Origin: Flavobacteriaceae bacterium UBA5534
GTDB taxonomy: Bacteria; Bacteroidota; Bacteroidia; Flavobacteriales; Flavobacteriaceae
Assembly: GCA_002426015.1 (NCBI GenBank)
Contig: DINS01000021.1
Coordinates: 124,001 to 188,000, forward strand
Length of the DNA stretch: 64,000 bases
Direction: 5' to 3'
The position numbers were made by a program, and so were the translations under genes. The notes beneath the pieces are model-generated. The model worked only from the letters and a program-made list of their open reading frames with translations, was not told the DNA's origin and did no database searches. Each line of letters starts with the position of its first letter. The first letter of the stretch is position 1. Of the stretch, positions 8,308 to 17,499 are shown in pieces.

Positions 8308-10785
8308 TTAAGAACCACACATCAAACAGTCATCACCTTCAGCTTCTTTAGCTTGTGCTATTAAAGCTTTCATTTCTTCGGCAGTCATGGGTTTTACTTC
8401 TGTTGTTTCTTGAGCAAATTTAGCTGCTGCTTTTGCAGCTTGCTGTTTTTGTTGTGCAATTAGAGTTTCATCTACTTCAATGACTTCAGAAACTTCTGCT
8501 GCTGGCTCTTCTTTTTTAACTGTATCTAACGTAAATTTAATAGCGTCAACAGCACTCTTCGTACGCAAATAGTACATTCCTGTTTTTAAGCCACTTTTCC
8601 ATGCGTAGAAATGCATTGATGTTAGTTTTGCCATTGTAGCGCCTTCCATAAACAGGTTTAACGATTGTGATTGATCAATGAAATAACCTCTATGGCGAGA
8701 CATGTCTATAATATCTTTCATACTCAATTCCCAAACAGTCTTGTACAGTTCTTTAATATGTTGAGGAATGATGTCGATATTTTGAACCGAACCATTGGCT
8801 CTCATGATCTCTTGTTTTACACCATCATTCCAAAGCCCTAGTTCTACCAAATCTTCCAATAAATGTTTGTTCACCACAATAAACTCTCCAGATAAAACAC
8901 GACGTGTATAAATATTAGATGTGTATGGCTCAAAACATTCGTTGTTTCCTAATATTTGTGATGTACTTGCCGTTGGCATTGGTGCTACCAACAACGAATT
9001 ACGAACACCATGTTTTTTGACCTCTTTGCGAAGTTTTGCCCAATCCCAATTACCACTTAATTCTTCGTCTTTAATTCCCCAAAGGTTATGCTGGAATTCG
9101 CCATTACTTATTGGAGAGCCTTTATAAGTTTGGTAAGGTCCATCTTTTTGGGCTTCCTCCATACTTGCAGTAACCGCTGCATAATATAATGTTTCAAAAA
9201 TATCCTGATTTAGCTTTTTAGCTTCATCACTGGTAAAAGGCATACGCAACATAATAAATGTGTCGGCTAATCCTTGTACTCCTAAACCGATAGGTCTATG
9301 GCGAAAATTGGAGTTTTCAGCTTCTATAACTGGATAATAATTTCTGTCAATGACCTTGTTCAGGTTTTTGGTAACACGTTTTGTTATTTTGAATAGTTCT
9401 TTATGGTCAAACTCACCATTTTTTACAAACATTGGCAATGCAATCGAAGCCAGGTTACATACAGCAATCTCATCTGGAGATGTGTACTCCATGATTTCGG
9501 TACATAGGTTTGAAGAACGTATGGTTCCTAAATTTTTCTGGTTAGACTTACGGTTTGCTGCATCTTTGTACAACATATAAGGTGTGCCTGTTTCTATTTG
9601 AGATTCTAATATTTTTTCCCAAAGCTCACGTGCTTTAATCGTTTTGCGCCCTTTACCTTCTTTTTCATATTTGGTATATAAGGCTTCAAATTCTTCACTA
9701 TGCACATCGCATAAACCAGGACATTCATTAGGACACATTAAGGTCCAAACACCATCTTCTTGCACTCGCTCCATAAACAAATCAGAAATCCACATGGCGT
9801 AAAACAAGTCACGAGCACGCATTTCTTCTTTTCCGTGGTTTTTCTTCAAATCCAAGAAATCAAAAATATCGGCATGCCATGTTTCCATATAAATGGCAAA
9901 ACTTCCTTTACGCTTTCCGCCTCCTTGATCGACATATCGTGCTGTATCATTAAACACTTGAAGCATTGGCACAATGCCATTACTAGTTCCGTTGGTGCCA
10001 GCAATATAACTTCCTGTAGCTCTAATATTATGAATAGACAAGCCAATACCACCAGCCGATTGTGAGATTTTAGCTGTGTTTTTCAACGTATCATAAATAC
10101 CATCGATACTGTCTTCTTTCATTGTTAAAAGAAAACAAGATGACATTTGAGGTTTTGGTGTTCCTGCGTTAAAAAGTGTAGGTGTGGCGTGCGTAAAGTA
10201 TTTTTTGGACATCAACTCATAGGTCTCGATTACCGCATCCAAATCATTTAAGTGAATTCCTACTGCCACTCGCATCAACATGTGTTGTGGACGTTCGGCA
10301 ATTTCCCCATTTAATTTTAAGAGATAGGAACGTTCTAAAGTTTTGAACCCAAAATAATCGTATCCAAAATCACGATTATATATAATTGTAGAGTCTAGAA
10401 CTTCTTTGTTTTCCATAATGACTTTGTACACGTCATCAGCTAACAATGGTGCCTTTTTTCCTGTTCGAGGGTTGACATATGTGTATAAATCTTCCATTAC
10501 TTCACTGAAAGATTTTTTTGTGTTTTTATGTAAGTTAGAAACTGATATCCTTGCTGCAAGACGTGCGTAATCTGGATGCGCTGTGGTCATGGTTGCGGCA
10601 ATTTCTGCTGCCAAATTATCCAATTCGCTTGTAGTAACACCATCATATAACCCTTCAATAACACGCATAGCCACTTTAACAGGGTCTACAAGTTCATTGA
10701 GTCCATAGCACAATTTTCTCACTCTAGCAGTGATTTTGTCAAACATCATTGGCTCTCTGTGTCCATCTCTTTTTACTACATACAT
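8308..10785 (-). CDS. nrdA: Ribonucleoside-diphosphate reductase, alpha subunit (class Ia)
   Basis: 825 residues, full length. The N-terminal ATP-cone (about 1-90, beginning VVKRDGHREPMMFDKI) binds the activity effector. Active-site residues are all visible: Cys217 in SSCFLL, Asn426/Cys428/Glu430 in SNLCTEIMEY, and Cys443 in AVCNLAS. The C-terminal redox pair that passes electrons from thioredoxin is Cys820 and Cys823 (DCLMCGS at the end). An Ala/Lys/Glu-rich linker (about 755-810) precedes that tail and is longer than in the enteric enzyme. It reduces ribonucleoside diphosphates to deoxy forms together with the radical-carrying NrdB encoded just upstream. The 231-base gap between nrdB and nrdA holds two hairpins. 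Confidence 0.97.
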   Translation of the reverse strand: MYVVKRDGHREPMMFDKITARVRKLCYGLNELVDPVKVAMRVIEGLYDGVTTSELDNLAAEIAATMTTAHPDYARLAARISVSNLHKNTKKSFSEVMEDLYTYVNPRTGKKAPLLADDVYKVIMENKEVLDSTIIYNRDFGYDYFGFKTLERSYLLKLNGEIAERPQHMLMRVAVGIHLNDLDAVIETYELMSKKYFTHATPTLFNAGTPKPQMSSCFLLTMKEDSIDGIYDTLKNTAKISQSAGGIGLSIHNIRATGSYIAGTNGTSNGIVPMLQVFNDTARYVDQGGGKRKGSFAIYMETWHADIFDFLDLKKNHGKEEMRARDLFYAMWISDLFMERVQEDGVWTLMCPNECPGLCDVHSEEFEALYTKYEKEGKGRKTIKARELWEKILESQIETGTPYMLYKDAANRKSNQKNLGTIRSSNLCTEIMEYTSPDEIAVCNLASIALPMFVKNGEFDHKELFKITKRVTKNLNKVIDRNYYPVIEAENSNFRHRPIGLGVQGLADTFIMLRMPFTSDEAKKLNQDIFETLYYAAVTASMEEAQKDGPYQTYKGSPISNGEFQHNLWGIKDEELSGNWDWAKLRKEVKKHGVRNSLLVAPMPTASTSQILGNNECFEPYTSNIYTRRVLSGEFIVVNKHLLEDLVELGLWNDGVKQEIMRANGSVQNIDIIPQHIKELYKTVWELSMKDIIDMSRHRGYFIDQSQSLNLFMEGATMAKLTSMHFYAWKSGLKTGMYYLRTKSAVDAIKFTLDTVKKEEPAAEVSEVIEVDETLIAQQKQQAAKAAAKFAQETTEVKPMTAEEMKALIAQAKEAEGDDCLMCGS

Positions 10786-11016
10786 AATTTTTACACTTTT
10801 TTAGTCTTTCTGATACACCTTTCAGAAAATGGGTTAATTAGTTAGCTGTTTTTTAAATTTAGGTTGTTCTAAATTTAATAGGGTTTAATTTTTAAGGTTA
10901 ATAGGTTGCTTCCGATAGTTCGGAACTTCTAAATACTTAAATTTAAATTGTTTAGATTAATTAATTTGGCTCCTTTTATGTACTGAAAATTCAGCGTTAA
11001 CAAGGAATATGCCTAT
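10786..11016. other. Spacer between nrdB and nrdA with two hairpins
   Basis: No reading frame. It contains perfect inverted repeats TTTCTGA/TCAGAAA (10807-10813 and 10822-10828) and TTCCGA/TCGGAA (10910-10915 and 10920-10925, loop TAGT). Neither has a clear U-tract on the minus strand, so they look more like RNA-processing or stability hairpins than terminators. No NrdR box was recognised. Confidence 0.5.
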
Positions 11017-11997
11017 TTAGAAATCAGCATCAAAGCTGAATTTGTCCTTTTCCTCTTCTTTATTGAGTACACCAGCTTTTTGATATTCTGACACACGCTT
11101 TTCAAAGAAATTGGTTTTTCCTTGCAAGGAAATCATATCCATAAAATCAAATGGGTTTGCTGTGTTATATTCTTTATCACAACCCAACTCACTTAACAAT
11201 CTGTCTGTGACAAACTCTAGGTATTGAGACATTAAATTGGCATTCATCCCAATTAAACTTGCCGGCAACGATTCAGTAATAAATTCTCTTTCGATATCTA
11301 ATGCATCGACTAAAATTTCCCTGATACGTTCTTGAGGCACTTTGTTTACTAAATGCTTGTTGTGCAAATGCACTGCAAAATCGCAATGCACGCCTTCATC
11401 ACGAGAAATCAACTCGTTAGAAAAGGTCAAACCTGGCATTAGCCCTCTTTTTTTCAACCAAAAAATCGAGCAAAATGCACCAGAAAAGAAAATGCCTTCT
11501 ACAGCTGCAAAAGCAATCAAACGTTCTGCAAAACTTGGTGACTCAATCCATTTTAGAGCCCAATCTGCTTTTTTCTTGATTGCAGGAAAGTTATCGAGTG
11601 CATTGAACAATTTGCCTTTTTCGACCTCATCTTTAACATACGTATCTATTAGCAATGAATAGGTTTCGCTATGGATGTTTTCCATCATAATCTGAAATCC
11701 ATAGAAAAATTTTGCCTCGCTATATTGTACTTCATTGACAAAGTTTTCTGCCAAGTTTTCGTTAACAATACCATCACTTGCAGCAAAAAATGCTAAAATA
11801 TGCTTAATAAAATAACGTTCGTCGTCATTCAATTTATTTTTCCAATCTGTAAGATCTTGATGCAAATCGATTTCTTCAGCAGTCCAAAAACTGGCTTCTG
11901 ACTTTTTGTACCATTCCCAAATATCATGATGTTGAATAGGGAAAATAACAAAACGATCTTTGTTTTCTTGTAAAATTGGTTCTGTAAATTGAGACAT
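11017..11997 (-). CDS. nrdB: Ribonucleoside-diphosphate reductase, beta subunit (class Ia)
   Basis: 326 residues. The diiron/tyrosyl-radical helices are recognisable: SEAKFFYGFQ (Glu), ENIHSETYSLL (Glu, His and the candidate radical Tyr), AVEGIFFSGAF (Glu) and RDEGVHCDFA (Glu, His). The C-terminal tail FSFDADF is the kind of short acidic-aromatic peptide that docks into NrdA. It generates and stores the radical required by NrdA. The gene lies upstream of nrdA on the same strand; the order nrdB-nrdA is common in flavobacteria. Confidence 0.97.
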   Translation of the reverse strand: MSQFTEPILQENKDRFVIFPIQHHDIWEWYKKSEASFWTAEEIDLHQDLTDWKNKLNDDERYFIKHILAFFAASDGIVNENLAENFVNEVQYSEAKFFYGFQIMMENIHSETYSLLIDTYVKDEVEKGKLFNALDNFPAIKKKADWALKWIESPSFAERLIAFAAVEGIFFSGAFCSIFWLKKRGLMPGLTFSNELISRDEGVHCDFAVHLHNKHLVNKVPQERIREILVDALDIEREFITESLPASLIGMNANLMSQYLEFVTDRLLSELGCDKEYNTANPFDFMDMISLQGKTNFFEKRVSEYQKAGVLNKEEEKDKFSFDADF

Positions 11998-12284
11998 TAT
12001 TTAGTGTTTTTTATTGAAAATATTAGACAAAAATTTACTGCGACTCGGGATTAACAAAGATTCAAAAATGTATGGGAAAATGAAAGGTATTTTTATAAAC
12101 AATGTCAACAAGTTTTTAACAAATGAGTGTTTATCGCTAGTGACAGCCATTTTGAGAGCCTAAACCTATATCACTTGTTTTCAAGGGCTTAAAAATACAA
12201 ATGCTTTGAAAGCCCTATGAAATAAGGGAAGTTGATTTTACAGAAAAATGAAAATTTGTGCGTTTTCAAAGAATATGATGACAT

Positions 12285-12316
12285 AAAAAAAAGAGAGTCA
12301 ACAAACTCTCTTTTTT
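12285..12316. terminator. Terminator-like hairpin, both orientations
   Basis: GAGAGT (12293-12298) and ACTCTC (12305-12310), loop CAACAA, flanked by eight A on the left and six T on the right. It could end a plus-strand RNA or a minus-strand RNA coming from the 12365-12480 region before the nrdB promoter. Confidence 0.75.
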
Positions 12317-12364
12317 ACCCCAATAATTAACTAAACTAACCCTAACTTTAAGAAACCGAAAAGG

Positions 12365-12480
12365 ATAAAAAAAGTCAGGAAATGAATCCTGACTTTTGTT
12401 GATTAATAGCATTTAATCAAAAAGTGAATCCCCACGATCACTCTATATTGTGACATTTGTTTTATGGCTAATAAAATTAT
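12365..12480 (-). ncRNA. Putative LytTR-controlled small RNA
   Basis: On the minus strand, downstream of the ACCA direct repeats, lies a stretch with three hairpins: AGTGA/TCACT, TTGATTAA/TTAATCAA (perfect 8-bp stem) and AGTCAGGA/TCCTGACT (12373-12380 and 12387-12394, loop of six) followed by seven T on that strand. A near-consensus -7 element (AATCTTTG) on the minus strand would start the RNA near 12480, giving about 115 nt. The sequence GCTATTAATCAA just before the last hairpin is shared with the two hairpin copies near 48 kb. No protein frame fits. The 5' end is inferred. Confidence 0.4.
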
Positions 12481-12527
12481 TACTTCAAAGATTAGAAAAT
12501 ATAATCTGTTTTCAATTGACAGATGTA

Positions 12528-12556
12528 TAGTTGGTAGTAAAAATTGTATAATTGGT
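12528..12556 (-). promoter_or_regulatory. LytTR-type operator (direct repeat, 21-bp period)
   Basis: On the minus strand ACCAATTA (12556-12549) and ACCAACTA (12535-12528) are separated by 13 bases. On the plus strand the same repeat reads TGTATAxTTGGTA at 12524 and 12545. Two 8-base half-sites with N13 is the known geometry of E. coli LytTR regulators such as BtsR. The LytTR regulator gene starts 128 bases away, so autoregulation or control of the adjacent RNA is likely. Confidence 0.6.
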
Positions 12557-12683
12557 AATTTCAATACAAACACATTTGATTTCTTATTTAAGAATAATCA
12601 ATTATAGACTTGTTATACAAAATACGCTACTAATCATACATATCTATTAGTGACTCGTCTGATATATTATTATATTTGAGGTT

Positions 12684-13418
12684 ATGATAAAAGCAGTAAT
12701 TGTTGATGACGAGCCAAAGGCAATTCAAAGTTTGTCATGGGAACTGACAACCTTTAGCAGTGAGATAGAAATCATTAAAACGTTTTCTAATCCAGAAGAC
12801 GCTATTGAGTATTTAGACAATCACTCTCTAGATTGTTTATTTCTGGATATCCAGATGCCAACCATGGATGGTTTTCAGTTTTTGGAACGGTTGAGCAACA
12901 CCGATTTTGCCGTCGTCATTACCACAGCTTATAATGAATATGCCATTAAAGCATTAAAACATGAAGCTATTGATTATTTGTTGAAACCAATAGACTCTGA
13001 CGATTTACAGGACACCATTGCCAAAATAAAGAAGCACAATAGTCGTTTGGTTAATTCATCTAAAATTGAGGAAGTGCTGCTCAATTTTAATTCGAAATTT
13101 GATAAAAAAAAGATCTCTATCAATACTGATGGCAAGCTTATTTTTGTGGATGCAGACACAATTGTTTTTGTAGAGTCTGAAGGCAATTACAGCACTATTG
13201 TTATGGATGACGGTCAAAAATTGGTAATTACAAAAAAGTTGAAAGAGGTCAATACAATTCTACCTGAGCACTACTTTTTTAGAATACACAATTCATACAT
13301 TATTAACCTAAATAAAATAAAAGAATTCATTAAAAACGAAGGCTACGTAGTCATGGAAACCAATCATAAGATTCCTGTGGCAAGACAACGTAAAACTGAC
13401 TTTTTAGAGAAATTATAG
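12684..13418 (+). CDS. LytTR-family response regulator
   Basis: 244 residues. N-terminal receiver domain (1-115) with the acidic pocket Asp8/Asp9, phospho-acceptor Asp55 (LFLDIQMP) and Lys101 (LLKP). C-terminal LytTR DNA-binding domain (about 145-244) with the family pattern VDADTIVFVESEGNYSTIV and the HNSYIINLNKI segment. It is followed after one base by its partner sensor kinase, so the two are co-transcribed. LytTR regulators bind paired direct repeats; a fitting repeat lies 128 bases upstream, one before the DUF4412 gene and one at 48 kb. Confidence 0.95.
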   Translation: MIKAVIVDDEPKAIQSLSWELTTFSSEIEIIKTFSNPEDAIEYLDNHSLDCLFLDIQMPTMDGFQFLERLSNTDFAVVITTAYNEYAIKALKHEAIDYLLKPIDSDDLQDTIAKIKKHNSRLVNSSKIEEVLLNFNSKFDKKKISINTDGKLIFVDADTIVFVESEGNYSTIVMDDGQKLVITKKLKEVNTILPEHYFFRIHNSYIINLNKIKEFIKNEGYVVMETNHKIPVARQRKTDFLEKL

Positions 13419-13419
13419 C

Positions 13420-15405
13420 ATGTACCATTTTCTCCCTAACATACGATCTTTAAGATGCCCTTTAAAGCTGTTTTCTGTTTTCCTTCTAGCTTTAAACGTA
13501 TATACTATTAATGCACAAACAGCTTCAGATTCTATCTTTGAAAAAAGCATCAATCTGAATGTTTTAAATACACTCAAGAGCTACTCATCTATAGACTCTA
13601 CATTTTCAAAATTTAAGAACGACAGTTTGAAAATGAAAACCTTGATTGAAAAGACCAAACAGTCAAAAGCTCTTGAAGTAGAAAGTTATGCTTTGAATGC
13701 TTTGGGCGCCATTTATAGAAATTTATCCTATTATGACAAAGCATTAAAAGTTCATCAAGAAGCAAAATCACTTGCTGAAGAGGCAAAAAACACAGAGTTG
13801 CAGGTAATTAGCCTTAACATGATTGGTGTTGTTTACAGACGCATCGACCTTATAAAACCTGCTTTAGATCATCACAAAAAAGCGTTGGATATTGCCAATA
13901 CTACACTACCAATGACTCCAGAGTTAAAGCATAGCATTGCAGTATCCCAAAATAGTATGGGCAACCTCTATCTAACTTTAAAGCAATATGATTTAGCAAA
14001 AAGACAATTTGAAAAATCTTTAATTATAGAAAAAGAGGCCAATAACCGATTAGGATTGGCAATTAATTATCAAAATTTGGGTTATACTGATGAAGCCAAA
14101 GGAGATCTCGAACTAGCACTTAAAAATTACAAACGCTCTCTTGACTACAACAATCAAATAGATTCAGAAATTGGACGTGTCATTTGCTATAATAGCATCG
14201 GACAAGTCTATATCAAACAGAAAAAGTATGATGATGCCAATGTCATCATTAAAGAGGCTTTAAAAAAAGCTTTACAGATGAACGACCAATTTTATATTGC
14301 ATCGTCCTATATCAATTTGGGATGGTCTGAAAAAGAGTTGGGTTTGTTAAAAACAGCCGAAGAACATCTAAAAAAAGGGCTTGAGCTATCTGAAAAGTAT
14401 GGTTTTAAAACCTCTATTGTAGATGCCAACCAGCACCTGTCTGAATTATTCATCGAAAAAAGAGATTATAAAACTGCAATGTCATATTACAAAAATGCTC
14501 TCGAGTTGGAAAAAACAATTACCAACGAACGCAACATGCAATATGTCAGTGACATCATTATACAATATGAAAACGAGTCAAAAAACAATCAGATAAAAGC
14601 TCTTGCCAGCGAGAACGAAATTGTCAAGACTAAACTACAACGCAATCAACGTTTGTTTTGGTACACTTTAATTGGGCTTATCATACTTGGTGGTATCATC
14701 ATAGCATTCAACAGAAACCGACAATTGAATAACGAAAAACAAATCTTGACATTAGAACAGAACATGCTAAGAAGCCAGATGAATCCTCATTTTATCTTTA
14801 ACTCACTGAACTCTATCAAGCTTTACATTATCAATAACGAAAAGGAAAATGCCGTTTATTATTTGAACAAGTTTTCAAAATTGATTAGAAAAATCCTAAT
14901 CGCCTCTACCGAAAAAGAAATGTCTTTGGAGGAAGAGCTAGAAACCATGCAACTTTACATGAATATTGAAAACATACGCTTTTCTAATGAAATAGATTTT
15001 ACGATCAACGTTGATAAAATCATAAATACGGCAAGTATTAAAGTACCCTCGCTTATCTTGCAACCGTTTTTAGAAAATGCGCTTTGGCATGGTTTATCAT
15101 CTAAAAAAGAAGATAAAAAAATAGTGTTGAGCGTATCTAAAACTTCTGAAGATTTTGTGACTATTTCCATCACTGACAATGGTATTGGACGTAAAGAATC
15201 AGAACGCATCAACAAGAATAAAATTTTGAAACGCAAATCGGTTGGCATTGATATTACCAAAGCTCGTCTGTCTAATTTCTCAAAACGATATACGAGTGAC
15301 TACAAACTTATCATTGAAGATTTATATGATGATAATGGTAGTCCAATTGGCACTAAAGTCATTGTAAACATTCCTACGAGAGCCATCGTTTTAAAAACCG
15401 CCTAG
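13420..15405 (+). CDS. LytS/YehU-type sensor histidine kinase with TPR sensor domain
   Basis: 661 residues. A signal peptide or first membrane segment (about 15-32, ending NAQ) leads to an extracytoplasmic array of tetratricopeptide repeats (about 80-385; e.g. GAIYRNLSYYDKALKVHQEA, GNLYLTLKQYDLAKRQFEKS). A single membrane helix (LFWYTLIGLIILGGIIIAF, from residue 412) follows, then the His_kinase domain with His457 in MNPHFIFNSLNS, the N-box Asn553 in FLENALWHGL and the ATP-binding DNGIGR segment. This architecture is typical of Bacteroidota kinases paired with LytTR regulators; the stimulus is unknown. It starts one base after the regulator gene and probably signals envelope state to it. Confidence 0.94.
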   Translation: MYHFLPNIRSLRCPLKLFSVFLLALNVYTINAQTASDSIFEKSINLNVLNTLKSYSSIDSTFSKFKNDSLKMKTLIEKTKQSKALEVESYALNALGAIYRNLSYYDKALKVHQEAKSLAEEAKNTELQVISLNMIGVVYRRIDLIKPALDHHKKALDIANTTLPMTPELKHSIAVSQNSMGNLYLTLKQYDLAKRQFEKSLIIEKEANNRLGLAINYQNLGYTDEAKGDLELALKNYKRSLDYNNQIDSEIGRVICYNSIGQVYIKQKKYDDANVIIKEALKKALQMNDQFYIASSYINLGWSEKELGLLKTAEEHLKKGLELSEKYGFKTSIVDANQHLSELFIEKRDYKTAMSYYKNALELEKTITNERNMQYVSDIIIQYENESKNNQIKALASENEIVKTKLQRNQRLFWYTLIGLIILGGIIIAFNRNRQLNNEKQILTLEQNMLRSQMNPHFIFNSLNSIKLYIINNEKENAVYYLNKFSKLIRKILIASTEKEMSLEEELETMQLYMNIENIRFSNEIDFTINVDKIINTASIKVPSLILQPFLENALWHGLSSKKEDKKIVLSVSKTSEDFVTISITDNGIGRKESERINKNKILKRKSVGIDITKARLSNFSKRYTSDYKLIIEDLYDDNGSPIGTKVIVNIPTRAIVLKTA

Positions 15406-15421
15406 AGAACGCATTGGATGT

Positions 15422-16120
15422 TTAGCCTCCAAACGACTTGTAATCGGTAGTTTTTATAGAAAAATTTGTCTTTCTGAGCTCAACACAGGTCATGGTCATA
15501 TCGTTTTTAGACTTTTTCTTGTCTTTATAAATCATTTCCATCATCAAGCCATTTTTAAATTTTTCCATCCATGCTGAATCAAAACCCTTTGGCATATTCT
15601 TGGCATTGGCAGTCCACATATTGTTAAAACTTACTGGTGCTTTTTCGGCAATATAGAAAGTGATTTCGTGCTCATCGCTTTCACTCATAAAACCCTGACA
15701 TTCATAACCCATAATCGTTTTAGTCCCGATTTTCTTCATCGTAAAATCTTTATTTGTTTCGGAAGCATCGCTGACTATTTCATTTATGTTCATCGAGGTG
15801 ATCTGGAGCATTTTTTGCCCAGCCATATTCATAAGCATGACATTTACGTTAAGTTTCTTATCCATCACAAAAATCATATCACCTTGCTCTCCTTCCATTT
15901 GGTCCATTTTGTAACCAAAATAATCGGCTCCTTTTTTAAGGTAATAGTTAAGTACCATATCACCTTTTTTTGAGGTCATTTTGAGCTTATAACTATAATC
16001 GAACATATAGGTTTCTGGAAGATCAGCTTTTTTTGATTTTGGAAATTGGGAAAAACTTTGTTGAGAAATAAAACAAAGTGTTAGGCAGATAGTTGCAGTT
16101 TTAAAAAATTTAAAAGACAT
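15422..16120 (-). CDS. Exported DUF4412-like protein
   Basis: 232 residues with a signal peptide (through SQQSFSQ). The body is rich in Met and Lys, with short beta-strand-like segments (YMFDYSYKLKMTSKKGDMVLNYYLKK, TKTIMGYECQGF, EHEITFYIAEKAP) as in DUF4412 proteins. Its function is not established. It converges with the kinase gene (16 bases apart), and the LytTR-type repeat 77-105 bases upstream of its start makes it a candidate direct target of the adjacent two-component system. Confidence 0.7.
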   Translation of the reverse strand: MSFKFFKTATICLTLCFISQQSFSQFPKSKKADLPETYMFDYSYKLKMTSKKGDMVLNYYLKKGADYFGYKMDQMEGEQGDMIFVMDKKLNVNVMLMNMAGQKMLQITSMNINEIVSDASETNKDFTMKKIGTKTIMGYECQGFMSESDEHEITFYIAEKAPVSFNNMWTANAKNMPKGFDSAWMEKFKNGLMMEMIYKDKKKSKNDMTMTCVELRKTNFSIKTTDYKSFGG

Positions 16121-16196
16121 CGCTGAAAGTTTTAAAGTTAATCAATAAACGTCTATAAATTAACAATAAATAGCTATAAATCAAATAGATAATGTG

Positions 16197-16225
16197 CAGT
16201 TGGTTTATAATAGCGTATAATTGGT
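16197..16225 (-). promoter_or_regulatory. LytTR-type operator upstream of the DUF4412 gene
   Basis: On the minus strand ACCAATTA (16225-16218) and ACCAACTG (16204-16197) with N13 between them, the same sequence and period as at 12528-12556. It lies 77 bases before the DUF4412 start codon and reads toward it. Confidence 0.6.
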
Positions 16226-16239
16226 AAGAATGCTATATT

Positions 16240-16806
16240 CTACTTGTGCTTTTCAGCAACCTTTTCAAGCTCCATATACCAATCTTCGCCAAACTTTCTA
16301 ATCAACGCCTGTTTGACAAATTTATAAACTGGCACTTGTAACTCCTTGCCAAGTGTACAAGCGTCATCGCAAATTTCCCATTTATGGTAATTAACCGCCG
16401 AAAATTCAGTGTAGTCCTTGACCCTTACAGGATATAAATGGCAAGACACCGGTTTTTTCCAATCGATCTCTCCTTGGTTATGTGCCTCTTCAATGGCACA
16501 AAGCGCAGTGCCTTTGTTATCGAACATCACATAAGCACAATCAGCTCCATCAATTAAAGGGGTTTCAAACTCACCTTTTTCTGTTGTGATAAATGTGCCT
16601 TGCGCTTCGATGGCAGCAATCCCTTCTTTACGCAAAAAAGGCTTTACTTTCGGATAGATATCTTCCAATATTTTGGTTTCAGACATCTCTAAAGGTGCTC
16701 CAGCGTCGCCATCAACGCAACATGCGCCTTTGCAAGCCGATAAATTACAGACAAAATCTTTTTCGATAATGTCTTCTGAAACGATTGTTTTTCCTAATTG
16801 AAACAT
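16240..16806 (-). CDS. DUF3109 family cysteine-rich protein
   Basis: 188 residues. It contains the family cysteine cluster CNLSACKGACC near residues 26-36, then CAYVMFDNKGTALCAIE, SCHLYPVR and CDDACTLG, spaced like the metal-binding YkgJ-type cysteines. A bound iron-sulfur or zinc centre is expected from the family, but the function is unknown. No signal peptide, so cytoplasmic. Its start codon is followed closely by the divergently placed MarC gene. Confidence 0.87.
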   Translation of the reverse strand: MFQLGKTIVSEDIIEKDFVCNLSACKGACCVDGDAGAPLEMSETKILEDIYPKVKPFLRKEGIAAIEAQGTFITTEKGEFETPLIDGADCAYVMFDNKGTALCAIEEAHNQGEIDWKKPVSCHLYPVRVKDYTEFSAVNYHKWEICDDACTLGKELQVPVYKFVKQALIRKFGEDWYMELEKVAEKHK

Positions 16807-16864
16807 GCGGCAAAAATACTCAAAGTTTACCTTTATTTAATGTTCAAAATCAGGATTAATGACC

Positions 16865-16872
16865 TACTTTTG
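16865..16872 (+). promoter_or_regulatory. Bacteroidota -7 promoter element for the MarC gene
   Basis: TACTTTTG matches TAnnTTTG exactly and stands 25 bases before the ATG at 16897, which supports that start over an earlier in-frame ATG at 16798. Confidence 0.65.
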
Positions 16873-16896
16873 CAAAAAATATTAAAACACAGAGCC

Positions 16897-17484
16897 ATGC
16901 AACTCAATTTTAAGGAAATATTTACTGCATTTATGATTCTTTTTGCTGTGATTGACATTGTTGGAAACATTCCTATTGTCATCGATTTGCGTAAAAAGGT
17001 TGGGCACATTCAAAGCGAAAAGGCATCGATAATTGCTGGAGTCATTATGATAATGTTCTTGTTTTTAGGTCAAAATATCTTATCATTAATTGGTATTGGT
17101 GTGAATTCATTTGCGGTTGCTGGTGCTTTTATTTTATTTTTTATTGCTTTAGAAATGATACTGGGCATCACACTCTACAAACAAGACGAGCATTCTGCAA
17201 TGACTGCATCTATATTCCCGTTGGCGTTTCCTTTAATAGCTGGCCCAGGAAGTTTAACTACTTTGCTTTCTTTGCGAGCTGAATTTAGAATAGAAAACAT
17301 CATCGTTGCCGTAATATTGAATGTTATCATTATCTTTATTGTGTTGAAAACGTCATCAAAAATAGAGCGAGTATTGGGACCAAATGGCATCAACATCATC
17401 CGAAAAATATTTGGCGTTGTGTTATTGGCTATCGCTGTAAAGTTATTTGCACACAATATCAAAGCATTGTTTGAATTGGCTTAA
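16897..17484 (+). CDS. MarC family integral membrane protein
   Basis: 195 residues from the ATG at 16897, the usual family length. Six hydrophobic segments are visible, beginning FTAFMILFAVIDIVGNIPIV and including the conserved PLAFPLIAGPGSLTTLLSL stretch that identifies MarC/UPF0056. Despite the name the family has no proven drug-export role. An in-frame ATG at 16798 would add a polar leader overlapping the promoter and the divergent gene, and is not preferred. A small membrane protein gene and an oxidoreductase gene follow closely on the same strand. Confidence 0.9.
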   Translation: MQLNFKEIFTAFMILFAVIDIVGNIPIVIDLRKKVGHIQSEKASIIAGVIMIMFLFLGQNILSLIGIGVNSFAVAGAFILFFIALEMILGITLYKQDEHSAMTASIFPLAFPLIAGPGSLTTLLSLRAEFRIENIIVAVILNVIIIFIVLKTSSKIERVLGPNGINIIRKIFGVVLLAIAVKLFAHNIKALFELA

Positions 17485-17499
17485 AAAACTTAAATCGAA

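Larger units (their letters stand above)
11998..12683. other. Long intergenic region with hairpins, putative small RNA and LytTR site
   Basis: 686 bases without a protein gene. From left to right: the AT-rich nrdB promoter side (to about 12240), a terminator-like hairpin at 12291-12316, an unusual linker with CTAAACTAACCCTAACTTT (about 12331-12350), a second hairpin at 12373-12394, a third weak hairpin and the palindromic TTGATTAA pair, and the direct repeat at 12528-12556 that resembles a LytTR operator. The response regulator gene begins at 12684. Confidence 0.6.

Noticed and set aside
11998..12100. NrdR box upstream of nrdB
   Set aside because: No palindromic pair matching the NrdR consensus was seen.
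16798..16896. Upstream ATG extension of MarC
   Set aside because: It overlaps the divergent gene's start and contains the exact -7 promoter element, so it is not translated.
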